Shown: in pieces, positions 54,064 to 63,902 of the stretch
Layout of the letters: every line of letters begins with the position of its first letter
Numbering within the stretch: position 1 is the stretch's first letter
Source: Chamaelirium japonicum
Lineage: Eukaryota; Streptophyta; Magnoliopsida; Liliales; Melanthiaceae
NCBI GenBank assembly: GCA_947650365.1
Contig: OX393550.1
Location: forward strand, 99,958,972 to 100,022,971
Reading direction: 5' to 3'
Length of the DNA: 64,000 nucleotides
Notes under the pieces: model-generated
Told to the model about the DNA's origin: nothing
What the model saw: only the letters and a program-made list of their open reading frames with translations
Database searches by the model: none
Program-made: the position numbers and the translations under genes

Positions 54064-55426
54064 CGGAATTGACTTTACCTTTCGATCGGTCTTGCACTTT
54101 TCATATCCTTGCAAGATTCGTCCCCCTGAGTACCTTCCGAAGGCTGGCTAGATTATTGATGAGGTCAACCGCGGGTTTAGAGTTACTAGCGAGGTTGCAC
54201 CTTTCTGGTAGCAATGTTAGCTTGAAGGACACCGAGATGGGCGTTCTGAAGAGGATGACGAGGCCACGAGCATCAACAAGGAGTAGACTGCTTTGGTTGT
54301 CTTTTGCTTGTCGATATTGACCTTGATGACAGCTCCAGTGGTTATTTTGGCTTTGTGGAGGTCACGAAGCTGCGGTTGTTGTTTATGCGTCCGCCATTCT
54401 TCGGGTTGCTGCTTTTGACTTCAGTGGCAGTTTCCATCCTTCAGGTGGGCCTGAGTTTTTGTATGAGCCCGGTGGATTTCAAGGCAACGACTCTTTTTTC
54501 TGCGGAGCAGATGCGCACCTTCTTTGGAGGGTGGCGAGTTTCATTGCTTACGACGGTCTTCGCTGGAAGACGCTTCCTTGGGCTTAGCTGCGACTGAGGG
54601 GGAGAGACGTCAAGCATCGCTTCAGAAGCTGGAGAATACCCGAGCGACCGAGAAGACTTCTGGAGCAGAGTTTGTGAAGCAGCGGAAAGCTGGCGACGCG
54701 TCGAGAGTTGACTGCTTCCCTACTCCTGGAATTGCAGCGCGTGTAAGCTGTTGGGAGCGAGCCACTTTGGCGCCTTAGGGACTTCGACTTGCCATACTCG
54801 TGCGTCGCTTTAGAAGCTGGAGTTTCATTTGGGGAAAGCTCGAGCGACCGAGAAGATGTCTGGAGCAGAGCTTGCGAAGCAGCGTGCATAGCTGGCGACG
54901 CGTCGAAAGCTGACGGTTTTTCTACCTCTGGAGTTGCAGCGCGTGTAAGCTGCGGAGGGCGAGCCACTTCAGCGCCTTAAGGACTTCGACTTGCTACTCG
55001 TGCGTCGATTTAGAAGCTGGAGTTCCATTTGGGGAAAGCTCGAGCAACCGAGAAGACGTTTGGAGTAGAGCTTGCGAAGCAGCGTGAAGAGCTGACGAAT
55101 TGCCGGGAGCGGGTGGAGTGATCGAGAAGGCTGCCGGAGCGATCCTTGCGAAGCAGCATGCATAGCTGGCGACGCGTCGGAAGTTGACGGCTTCTTTACC
55201 CCTAGAGTTGCGGCGCGTGTAAGCTGCGGAAGGCGAGCTGCTTTGACGCCTCAAGGACTTTGACTTTCTTGTCATCCTTTAGTTTGATGACCGGATTGAT
55301 GGTTATGCACTTACTTGCCTCTGGACTGGCCTTCTGGGACGACGTTGGGATGTTTCTTTTGTATGGACTGAACCTTTGTAGGTTGCCTACGTACCCTACT
55401 GAGAGGGATCAAGTCGCACGTAGTTC

Positions 55427-55469
<43 letters not shown>

Positions 55470-55490
55470 GGCAAGGGGGGTAACCTTGCG
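51051..55490 (-). mobile_element. INT4 3' noncoding region
   Basis: Modules as in INT1-INT3 in another combination: a GTGGTAGGGTCGGCCGAGG block (51490-51800), a long CTTT tract (51935-52115), GC-rich blocks (52135-52600, 52830-53180), four 154-bp-type units (53208-53830), poly(T) at about 54023-54062 and 55428-55468. From about 53640 to 55490 it is nearly identical to INT1 23240-25070. No pol domain. Confidence 0.8.
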
Positions 55491-58400
55491 CTAGGCAAAG
55501 TACCTTTTGAGGGACTTGCCACTGGTAGGCAAAGTCGCCACTGGTTCGCAGCTATCGCCCGCCTTCTTCGCTTCAATATAGTTGGAAGTGAAGATCTTCT
55601 TGACTGGAGTTTTGATGATTGCTGGAGTTTGACTGGAGTCGATGCCCCGGCAATTTGGAAGGATTTGTTCGCCGCTTTTGCAGAGACGAGCTTGAGTCTT
55701 TGTCAGGCGATGTGGTATTGCAGCTGAGGGTAGTGATCCCATGTGTGCCATGCTTTCTTTGCTGCGGCTGGATTTGAACATTGACTTGGTGGAGTTTTGC
55801 CCCCGAGTGTTTTCTGACTTGATTGCAAGTTGCTCAGAGCTGGTGCGCTCGGAAGACTCGGTTGAGCTCGAGATGTGCAACAGACCACGTAACGGTAGTG
55901 TCATCTCTTGCAACGTGCTGAAGTTGGCCCCGAAGAATGATAACGCTGGTTCCTTTGCTGGAGGGGAAGGCGATCGTCCTGGTTTGCAAAGCCATTGAGG
56001 TACGAGCCGCAGGACTGAAGCAACTTGAGCAGGCAACGGAATGCATCGCATCGAGCTTGATTTGAAGTTGATGTGAATTTTCCGTCTTGGTGCTGGCGCT
56101 TCTTTGTCTTTGTGCGCTGTCTGGATGGAGGATGTCACTAGTTTTGCAAGTGGAGAGCTTTTGTCCCTCGCAGCTGCTTTGACTCCCTGAGCTCGTAGAG
56201 GTTTTGCTGGATGAGCTTCTGCAACGGGATCTTTCACTTGGTAAAACTCGGCATCAACAAGGTGTGCGTTAGCCTTGTTGAACAGCTTGTCGTTGGCAGC
56301 GATGCTTCTTCCCATGCTTTCGATGTTGGTATCGCTTTCTTCATCGACTTCTCGGAGCACTTGGTGGACTTCCATCACGTAGCAGCAGACCTTGAAGTCT
56401 TGATCAGCTTCAAGGAAGCGATTTGGAAAGAACTCCTGGAGTGTTGCCGGCTCTAGGAAGCTTTGCTGGAGGAAATTTTTCAGATTTGCTGGTGGTACTT
56501 TGGACGTCTTTTTTCCTGGAGCATCATTCTTTTCCTTGAAGGACTTTCTTCTGGGGAATTTTCTTCTTGCCCGGTCTTTAGCCAGACGTGCTATCCTGTA
56601 GCTTGATCGTCGTGACCTTCTCCTTCGAGGCGCCATAGCCCGTGTAAGATCTTCTTTGCCAAGATGAAGAACTGGTGCTGCGACAGAAGGCTCTTCTTTG
56701 ATCGGAAGGACTTGCTCTTCTAGAGACTGTACCGATTCATCTTCCGATCTCCAACCGGTTGGCTTGATTTCTTTGTTTGGAATCAAAGGAGGCATGGAGT
56801 AGAGGACATAGAAGTCGAGCTTACCTGATGGTTGGCCTAGCAGGTTGACTTCGGGGCTTCTTTGTTCGTCTCTCGCTTTGAGCATGTGCCAGGACGTAGC
56901 TTCGTTTGGAAGATGGAGTGCTTGCATGAGAGACGGTTGCCCCCAAGACAGTAAGGATTTGGCCCTAGGCACTGAAGAAGTATGCCGTTGTCGTCTTCTT
57001 GGACTGCCCCCTTTCTTTGAGTCATCAACGGTGGACTGCCCCCCTTCTGCGAGGACCGACGGGGCATCTTGCAATTCGTCGTCCGAAGTAGAAGTATCAC
57101 CGTTGTCGGGATCCGTAATGGAGATATGATTGACGACAAGCATGGGTGGGTGGGTGGGTGTTGAGACAAAGTCCTCGATTGGCATCCCCAGACGATCGAA
57201 TGCCGACTTCTTCTTTGATTGTTTGACTGGCCCGAGCCTCTCGAACACGGATGTGCGTTTTTGATTCGACCAGTCTTTACCACCTCTGGTTTGCTTCCGG
57301 AACAAGGTTTGGCCTCGAACCCGTCGTCGTCTTCTCTTGCTGTCTGGATGGCTGAGGTAGGTAGAGAGTGCATCGGAGATTGTCGATCCTTCAGCTGCTT
57401 CATCTACCATCCTTACCTCGATGTAGTTCGAGGTGAAGGTCTTCTTTGTTGTGGTTCTGATGACCAACGGAGCTTGACTGGAGCCGATGCCTCGGCGGTT
57501 CGGGGGAATTTGTTCTCCGTTTTGAAACAGCCGAGCTTGAGTTCTCGTCATCCCATGTGGAGTTGCTGCTGATGGGAGTGTGCCCATGGCGCTTTCCTCG
57601 TTGTAGCCAGCTCTAAACAGCAACTTGGCAGCGTTTTGCCCCCAACTCCCTTTCGGCTTGAATCCGAGTTGCTCGAGGTCTGCTGATTCGACGGGTCTGC
57701 TCGGGTTCGGAGCTTGCGTCAGACTAGGTAGTGGCATCGTCATTCCTTGCAGAGTGATGACATTGGCCTGAGATAGCGTCGGGGCCATCTTCCTCGTCGG
57801 AGTAGAAGGCGATCGCTCGGATTTACGGAGCCACTGAGGCGCGAGACGCAGGACAGGCACCGTTTGGATTGGCAACGGGGTATGTTGCGTTGCTCTTGGC
57901 TTGGCGCTGATGCGCATCCTTTGCCTAGGTTTCGGCGTTCCTTGGACCTTGAGTCTTGCCTCGTCAGAGGGTGGCGCCGAATTTACGGGAAGAGGAGTCT
58001 TGTCCTGCTTTACTTCTTCAATCTTTTGGGCTCGAGGAGCTTTAGCTGGCAGAACTTCCACGACCAGGCCCTTTGCTTGGTAGAACTTAGCGTCGGCCAG
58101 GTGTGCCTCGGCCTCGTTGAATGGCTTGTCGTCCGCAACTATGCATCTCTCCACGCCTTCTTCGTAGTATTTGAGGCACTGGTGCCAGGTGGAGACCACG
58201 ATGCCGTTCTCGTGCAGCCACGGTCTTCCTAACAGGAGGCGATATGACGTCTGGCAATCGATGATGTGGAAGAGGACCGTTGTATCCAGCGGGCCGATGG
58301 AAAGCTTCAAACGAATGATTCCGACGGTGGACTGTCCGCCCTGGTTGAAGCCTTGAATGACCAATTGACTTGGTGAGAGCTGGTCGTCGGTGATGCCGAG

Positions 58401-61400
58401 TTGCCGCATTGTCTGGATGGGCAGGATGTTGATGGCAGAGTCACAGTCCAACAAGATTCGGTTCACTGGCTTCTCCTTGATGTATCCCGAGACGTAAAGA
58501 GGCCGGTTGTGCAATCGCGCCCCGAGTTGCAGGTCCTCATCTGAAAAGGTTATCGTCGCATCACACGAGGCCACAGCTTTGCGTCTTTGATCGTCCTTCC
58601 TCTTCCTTTTGTAGCTATCTGGATCGGCCAAGGCCGCCGCCATTGCTAGGTGAGCCTTCTTCGGAAGATGCAAAGCTTCTACGAGAGGCATATGCAAGAT
58701 CGCTTCGTCGTGAGCCGCGGTGCCCCCATCGTTGGAGTCGTCCCCCTCATCGGTGGAGTCGCCTTCTTCAGAAGTTTCGCCTTCGTTCTTTCCTTCCGAT
58801 ACTTCATGGACTTCGACCATGCAACAAGACACCTTGACGTGTTGGTCCACTGGGAGGAAGTGATCCGGGAAGAACTCTTGCAACGTTGTCGGCTCTGGAA
58901 GACTCTGCTGAAGGATATCGTCTTGGCTTGCTGGCGGCACTTTGAACGCCTTCCTCCCTGGAGCCTTGCCTTTCTTCTTGTAGGTTTTCCGCTTGGTGAA
59001 CCCCCTCATCACACGGTCTTGTTTGAGCTTCTTCTCTTGCCACGGCTTTCGCCGCCGCAGTAGCATGATCCATGCTTCTTCGTCGGTAGATTCCCCCCCG
59101 CTAGGATGATGGTCGATAGCAGCAACTGGTTCCCTCGAAGGTACTTGTTCTTCCTGAGGCTCTACTGGCTCGTCTTCCGATCCCCAGCCGGTGGGCTTGA
59201 TTTCTTCAGCTGAAACCAATGGAGGCTTTGAATAGAGGACGTAATAGTCGAACTTCCCCGAAGGCTGGCCCAGCAGACCGACTTCCGGATCTCCCTGCTC
59301 GTATCTTTTCTGGAGAGCGTATTGGGACGTAGCTTGACTGGAAGGGACTTGCTCTTCTCGAGGCTCTACTGGCGTGTCTTCCGATTCCCAGCCGGTGGGC
59401 TTGATTTCGTTGACCAAAACGGACGAAGGCTTTGAGTAGAGGACGTAGTAGTCGAACTTGCCCGAAGGCTGGCCCAGCAAACCGACTTCTGGATCTCCTT
59501 GCTCGTATCTCCTTTGGAGCGTTCGTTGGGATGCAGTATTGCTTGGAAGAGGTGCTGGCATGAGCGATGATTGCCCCCTGGGCAGCGGTGTTTCCTCCTC
59601 GGTGAGCGCAGGAGTATGTTGACGTCGCTTTGAGACTTTCGGCTGGGAAGTTAACTTAGCGATTGGAGCTTGACGATTGATGCGCAATTTGGGCATGCTT
59701 CGCCTAGCAGGAACGAGTACTGGCGAGAAGGAGCCGAGGGTGATGGACGTCATGTTGGTCGTAGCAACCTCTCCGGAGTCGATCTCTATCTTCCCTTGCT
59801 TAGCGAGCGCCATGATTCTTTCCTTGAAGACGAAGCATCTTTCGATGGGATGACTTACCACCCGGTGGTATTTGCAGAAGAGAGGGTCGTCGACGCGATG
59901 CATCTGCTCGGGCCTCTTCGAAGGAGGGAGCTCTATCATCTTCTCTTGCAGTAGTTGGTCGAACATAGAGGAGACTTCTGAGTCTGGGAAGGGGTACTCC
60001 TTGGCTTCGAGCTCCTCGAGAGTCATCCTTTGTCTTGGCGGCGGAGGCGGTGGTATGGTGACTCCCTTCTTCTGATCTGGCTCACCACCGATCTTGAGCG
60101 GCTTGGAGGTTGAAGCGACGTCAGCAACATTGACTTGTTTCAGTTTCGTTGCCGGTGGCTTGTCCTTCTTCTCTATCTTCAAGAAGTCCTTGTTCTTCAA
60201 GTCCCCGCGGTTTGCTAGGCTGAGTTCCATGTCATGAGCTCGAGTTGCGAGTTCTTCGAAAGATCGAGGCTTGATACCTTTGAGGATGTAGAGCAGACCC
60301 CAGTGCATGCCTTGGGTGCACATCTCGATGGCCGAGTCTTCAGACAAGCGGTCTCGTGAATTCAGTGCGAGGTTCCTCCACCTGTCGATGTAGTCGATCA
60401 CTGGCTCATCTTTCCTTTGCTTGACGGCGGTGAGTTCGGTCATACTGACTGTACGTCTGGTGCTGTAGAAGCGATTGAGGAACTCCCTTTCCATCTGGTC
60501 CCAGCTGTCGATGGTCCCTGCAGGAAGATCAACGTACCAGTCGAACGCGTTGCCTTTGAGGGTGCGAACGAATTGCTTCACCATCTCGTCGCCATATGTG
60601 CCGGCATTATTGCAGGTCTCGATGAAGTGGGCGACGTGCTGTCTCGGATTTCCCTTTCCATCGAAGTGCTGAAACTTTGGCGGCTGGAATCCGACTGGGA
60701 AGCGTAGCTGCTGGATCCTCGTAGTGTAGGGCTTCGAGTATGCCGCCGTGATCGGAGGAAGGCTACTGCCGTGGGATCGCATCATGTCGGCTATCAATGC
60801 TTGGACTTGCTGAGCACTCATCGCAGCCGCTGCCGGAGGTTGTGTGGCCACCGAGGCTGGCATTGGGGAGACGACTTCCACTGGGATGGGAGCCGAAGAG
60901 AGCGCTGGAGTAACTGCTTGAATCGTCGGAACAACCTCTGTAGGAGCGGGAGTTGAAGACGGAACTGGAGCGGCTACTGGAGAAGCGACGGGTTGGCCGA
61001 CTGGTGCAGCGTCCTTTGCGCTTAGCTTTTGGAGCAGAGTGTTGATGTGACGATCCTTCTCCTCCATTAGCCGAGTAATCTGCGCCATGTGCTCGTTCAT
61101 CTGCATGACTTGGAGCTGAAGAGCGGACGGAGGATGGTGACGGAGAACGTCTCGGTGTTGCATGTTCGCATCCTCGCCATCATCATCGGAGACGTAGTTA
61201 CGCCGACTTGCTTCTGGCTGATGATTGATGTTTGCCCCCTGCAGAGGAGGTGCAACGTCTGCTGGAGAACCCGAACGGGTTCGGGGTTGGGGCTGGTCCT
61301 CCCCAAACTTCTGGACATGGGCTCCAGGATCGAGGCTTGTTTCTTTATGCACCAGGGCCTCGTCGGTGCTTTGGCGAGCATCTTCGGTAGTAGCTTCTGG

Positions 61401-61559
61401 CACGAAGACGTCCGCAAGAGTCCGAGTACGCCGAGTGTAGACGCGCACCATTGGAGGAGCATCACCCTTCGGATTTACTGGATCACCGTGTCGGAGTAGA
61501 GGAGACTCGGCGATTGGTGAGAGGCTTGGAGCAAACGCATCGTTGTTTGTTCCGGCCAT
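55491..61559 (-). CDS. Gag-protease polyprotein of INT4 (Tat/Ogre-like), intact frame
   Basis: 2,022 codons from the ATG at 61557-61559, with the same domain order as the INT1 protein: gag domain about 300-440, CKYHRVVSHPIERC, protease, FERLG motif and the PR-less C-terminal repeat. The N-terminal 450 residues are almost identical to INT1. The protease motif reads LLDCDSAINILP, so the glycine after the catalytic Asp-Cys is Asp here, and protease activity is doubtful. A short deletion relative to INT1 lies in the C-terminal repeat (near 56640). No reverse transcriptase, RNase H or integrase follows. Confidence 0.92.
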   Translation of the reverse strand: MAGTNNDAFAPSLSPIAESPLLRHGDPVNPKGDAPPMVRVYTRRTRTLADVFVPEATTEDARQSTDEALVHKETSLDPGAHVQKFGEDQPQPRTRSGSPADVAPPLQGANINHQPEASRRNYVSDDDGEDANMQHRDVLRHHPPSALQLQVMQMNEHMAQITRLMEEKDRHINTLLQKLSAKDAAPVGQPVASPVAAPVPSSTPAPTEVVPTIQAVTPALSSAPIPVEVVSPMPASVATQPPAAAAMSAQQVQALIADMMRSHGSSLPPITAAYSKPYTTRIQQLRFPVGFQPPKFQHFDGKGNPRQHVAHFIETCNNAGTYGDEMVKQFVRTLKGNAFDWYVDLPAGTIDSWDQMEREFLNRFYSTRRTVSMTELTAVKQRKDEPVIDYIDRWRNLALNSRDRLSEDSAIEMCTQGMHWGLLYILKGIKPRSFEELATRAHDMELSLANRGDLKNKDFLKIEKKDKPPATKLKQVNVADVASTSKPLKIGGEPDQKKGVTIPPPPPPRQRMTLEELEAKEYPFPDSEVSSMFDQLLQEKMIELPPSKRPEQMHRVDDPLFCKYHRVVSHPIERCFVFKERIMALAKQGKIEIDSGEVATTNMTSITLGSFSPVLVPARRSMPKLRINRQAPIAKLTSQPKVSKRRQHTPALTEEETPLPRGQSSLMPAPLPSNTASQRTLQRRYEQGDPEVGLLGQPSGKFDYYVLYSKPSSVLVNEIKPTGWESEDTPVEPREEQVPSSQATSQYALQKRYEQGDPEVGLLGQPSGKFDYYVLYSKPPLVSAEEIKPTGWGSEDEPVEPQEEQVPSREPVAAIDHHPSGGESTDEEAWIMLLRRRKPWQEKKLKQDRVMRGFTKRKTYKKKGKAPGRKAFKVPPASQDDILQQSLPEPTTLQEFFPDHFLPVDQHVKVSCCMVEVHEVSEGKNEGETSEEGDSTDEGDDSNDGGTAAHDEAILHMPLVEALHLPKKAHLAMAAALADPDSYKRKRKDDQRRKAVASCDATITFSDEDLQLGARLHNRPLYVSGYIKEKPVNRILLDCDSAINILPIQTMRQLGITDDQLSPSQLVIQGFNQGGQSTVGIIRLKLSIGPLDTTVLFHIIDCQTSYRLLLGRPWLHENGIVVSTWHQCLKYYEEGVERCIVADDKPFNEAEAHLADAKFYQAKGLVVEVLPAKAPRAQKIEEVKQDKTPLPVNSAPPSDEARLKVQGTPKPRQRMRISAKPRATQHTPLPIQTVPVLRLAPQWLRKSERSPSTPTRKMAPTLSQANVITLQGMTMPLPSLTQAPNPSRPVESADLEQLGFKPKGSWGQNAAKLLFRAGYNEESAMGTLPSAATPHGMTRTQARLFQNGEQIPPNRRGIGSSQAPLVIRTTTKKTFTSNYIEVRMVDEAAEGSTISDALSTYLSHPDSKRRRRRVRGQTLFRKQTRGGKDWSNQKRTSVFERLGPVKQSKKKSAFDRLGMPIEDFVSTPTHPPMLVVNHISITDPDNGDTSTSDDELQDAPSVLAEGGQSTVDDSKKGGSPRRRQRHTSSVPRAKSLLSWGQPSLMQALHLPNEATSWHMLKARDEQRSPEVNLLGQPSGKLDFYVLYSMPPLIPNKEIKPTGWRSEDESVQSLEEQVLPIKEEPSVAAPVLHLGKEDLTRAMAPRRRRSRRSSYRIARLAKDRARRKFPRRKSFKEKNDAPGKKTSKVPPANLKNFLQQSFLEPATLQEFFPNRFLEADQDFKVCCYVMEVHQVLREVDEESDTNIESMGRSIAANDKLFNKANAHLVDAEFYQVKDPVAEAHPAKPLRAQGVKAAARDKSSPLAKLVTSSIQTAHKDKEAPAPRRKIHINFKSSSMRCIPLPAQVASVLRLVPQWLCKPGRSPSPPAKEPALSFFGANFSTLQEMTLPLRGLLHISSSTESSERTSSEQLAIKSENTRGQNSTKSMFKSSRSKESMAHMGSLPSAAIPHRLTKTQARLCKSGEQILPNCRGIDSSQTPAIIKTPVKKIFTSNYIEAKKAGDSCEPVATLPTSGKSLKRYFA

Positions 61560-61607
61560 TGCAAACTTCAAGCAGCTTCTTCAACCGTACGGATGAAAGG
61601 AGAAGAT

Positions 61608-61624
61608 GTCCCACCGGGCGTGCC
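61608..61624 (-). other. Primer-binding site, INT4 (variant)
   Basis: The minus strand reads TGGCACGCCCGGTGGGAC, differing from the INT1/INT2 site at two bases. Six-base spacer to LTR-E. Confidence 0.75.
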
Positions 61625-61631
61625 AGAAATC

Positions 61632-63836
61632 TGTGGACGCGGAAAAAAGCGCGGGTCGTCTTTATTGCGAATCACACGAGATTACAATTGTGGCCGGGAC
61701 CCGGGTTGCTCGAGTGTAGCGAGTCCGGGCTGCGGCGAGTTTTGATCAGGGGATTGTGGGAAATATCTTCTGGGGGATCCCTTTGATCCGCGTCTCCACG
61801 TGGTATTCGTGCGAGAGCTCTGAAGGAGTTGCCCAGGACAGAGGTTTTTACAGGGAGAGGGTTTTGGAGAGGCTAAGGAATATCCACCGTTGCTTTGTCC
61901 CTTCCGTGCTTCGCGCTTTCTCGGCTAGGGGGTTTTCGGCTTCGTTCCTCGGTCTTCGTGTCTCCCTCGTTCCTTGCTTGACCTCGGTGTCCTTGATCGT
62001 CGGTTCGCGGCGTCGATCGAGGTTTTGGCGTTAGCTTTGGCTTTGGCTTTTTGGCTTTGGCTTGGCTCCGGCGTGGCTCTGGCTTTTGCTTTGCTTCGGC
62101 GCTTGCACTTGGACGTAGCTGGGAGAGACTTGCGGTGCTTTCGTTCTTCCGGACTTCACGTCGTATCGGCTAGAACGTGCGGTGCTTTTGCTCGTGGCCG
62201 GTGTAGTCGCTTGGCTTTGGCACTTGCGTTGCTTTGGCGCGGGCTTTACTGGGGCTTTGCTTTGGCTTCTTGCGTAGGCTTTAGCTTCAGCGTCAACTCG
62301 ATCTTCTTCCTCGAACGACGTGGGCTACTTCTCCGGTGCTTCGACGGTTTGCGTGTCGACGGGACTTCTCCTCTTCTCCGGGCTTCTTTGGCGTGATCGG
62401 AGTCGAAGAATGCTTTCGAAGATGGTGGGGGTAGCACCGATCTCCGTGCGACGGTTGTGGCGTCGGCTTTTGTTGATGAAGACGACGAGGGTAGCGACGG
62501 TCTCCGTGCGACGGTTGTAGCGTCGGCTTTTGTTGATGAAGACGACGGGGGTAGCGACGCTTCAGACGATCTGCTCCAGGCTTTCTTCTTCGTGGATGGG
62601 GCAGGCGTTGGTCGAAGACGACGGGGTGATGACGCTTCGCTTCTCTCCTCCGGGCTTTGGGGCTTGATCGGGATCGAGGATTTGTTGGAGCCGACGGGGT
62701 AGTGCCGCTCCTCTTCTTCTCCGGGCTTTTGGGCTTGATCGGAGTCGAAGGCTTGTTGGAGACGACGGGGTAGTGCCGCTCCTCTTCTTCTCCGGGCTTT
62801 TGGGCTTGATCGGAGTCGAAGGCTTGTTGGAGACGACGGGGGTAGTGCCGCTCCTCTTCTTCTCCGGGCTTTTGGGCTTGATCGGAGTCGAAGCTTGTTG
62901 GAGACGACGGGGTAGTGCCGCTCCTCTTCTTCTCCGGCCTTTGCTTCTGGCGTCCTCGGAGTCGAAGGGTTCTTCTTCTCCGAGCTTTCTTCTTCGTGAA
63001 CGGAGTCGAAGGGGTGATCTTCGTGCGCAAGGGCCTTCACGTTGATGAGGACTTTCAGTAAGCCGATCCCTCGGGACAGGCTTGACTGTGCCTCGTGAAG
63101 CCTTGGGTCGATGAAGAAGCGTGCTTTCTTCTGCAGAGCTCTGGCGCTTCGTCTTCAATTTCTCGACCATTTTTCCTTCCCCCACCCCCTCTATTTATAG
63201 GCAAAGAGGTGGGGAGAGAGATATGGGAACTCTTTAATTTTAAATCCCTTTTGTATCTCTCTCATAATTACCCGGATTTTATTCATCCATTGATGAAGGG
63301 AATAACATTTAGTTGTTTTCCTTTTCTGGCGGGTGCAATTATGGCTGGATTTTGCGCACGAAATCGATGGCGATCGGGCGCTTCGTCTTGTGCGTCGGAT
63401 CGAGGGATCGGCGCAGATCCGCGTGTGTGCAGACGTCATACGCTACCTCCCCCCGCGCATGGCGGTATTTTTTTCCTTTTCTTTCTTTTCTTTCCTTTTC
63501 TTTTCTTTCCTTTTTCTTTTCTTTCCTTTCTTTTCTTTCCTTTTTCTTTTCTTTCTTTTTTCTTTTCTTTCTTTTTTCTTCCCTTTCCTTGCAGGGCCGG
63601 CCGGCCTCTCCATGGGGTTCGGTCCCCACTAGGGCCGGCCCTATGGGGTTCGGACCCTAGTAGGGACCGGCCCCTCTTGAGGCGGGGTCCGGGTCCGTGT
63701 CGGCGCGCGCGAGTTGGGTCCGCGTGTCGGGTTTGCATCCGCGTCGGCGCGAGCGAGTTGAGTCCGCGTGTCGGGTTTGCATCCGCGTCGGCACACGTAA
63801 GTCGGGTTCGGGTCCGACGAAATTCGTGTGTCTACA
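61632..63836 (-). repeat. LTR-E (outermost, 5' LTR of INT4)
   Basis: 2,205 bp, TGTGGACGCGG to GTGTGTCTACA, followed directly by the target duplication CACAT. Four 70/71-bp units (about 62670-62935). Pyrimidine tract 63469-63592. Best partner is LTR-A on the left 2 kb and LTR-D on the right. Confidence 0.95.
63192..63199 (-). promoter_or_regulatory. TATA box, LTR-E
   Basis: TATAAATA on the minus strand. This is the promoter of the outer 5' LTR, the one expected to drive a full-length transcript. Confidence 0.75.
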
Positions 63837-63841
63837 CACAT

Positions 63842-63893
63842 CAATCGGGTCGGCGAAATCGGGGACAAACCTTCAGGCTGAATAGCATTTCTC
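63842..63893. mobile_element. Mutator-type MITE, right part (split by the array)
   Basis: Inverse of the left arm at 18517-18575, ending in GAATAGCATTTCTC and followed by the 9-bp duplication CTCCACAAA (63894-63902). Confidence 0.88.
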
Positions 63894-63902
63894 CTCCACA
63901 AA

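Larger units (their letters stand above)
18647..63836 (-). mobile_element. 45-kb tandem LTR-retrotransposon array (5 LTRs, 4 internal regions)
   Basis: The order is LTR-A, INT1, LTR-B, INT2, LTR-C, INT3, LTR-D, INT4, LTR-E, all minus strand. Only the outer boundaries have a target duplication: CACAT at 18642-18646 and again at 63837-63841. Inner LTRs join directly to internal sequence, with a polypurine tract on their right and, for B and C, a primer-binding site on their left. So adjacent units share LTRs. The gag-pro type is Ty3/gypsy, Tat/Ogre-like. Outer LTRs A and E share private variants over most of their length (for example GCTCGAGTGTAGC), absent from B and C, as expected for the original LTR pair. 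Confidence 0.93.

Noticed and set aside
18647..63836. Four separate nested retrotransposon insertions
   Set aside because: Nested insertions would each carry a target duplication and interrupt other sequence. Here only the outer ends have one, and inner LTRs join at polypurine tract and primer-binding site.
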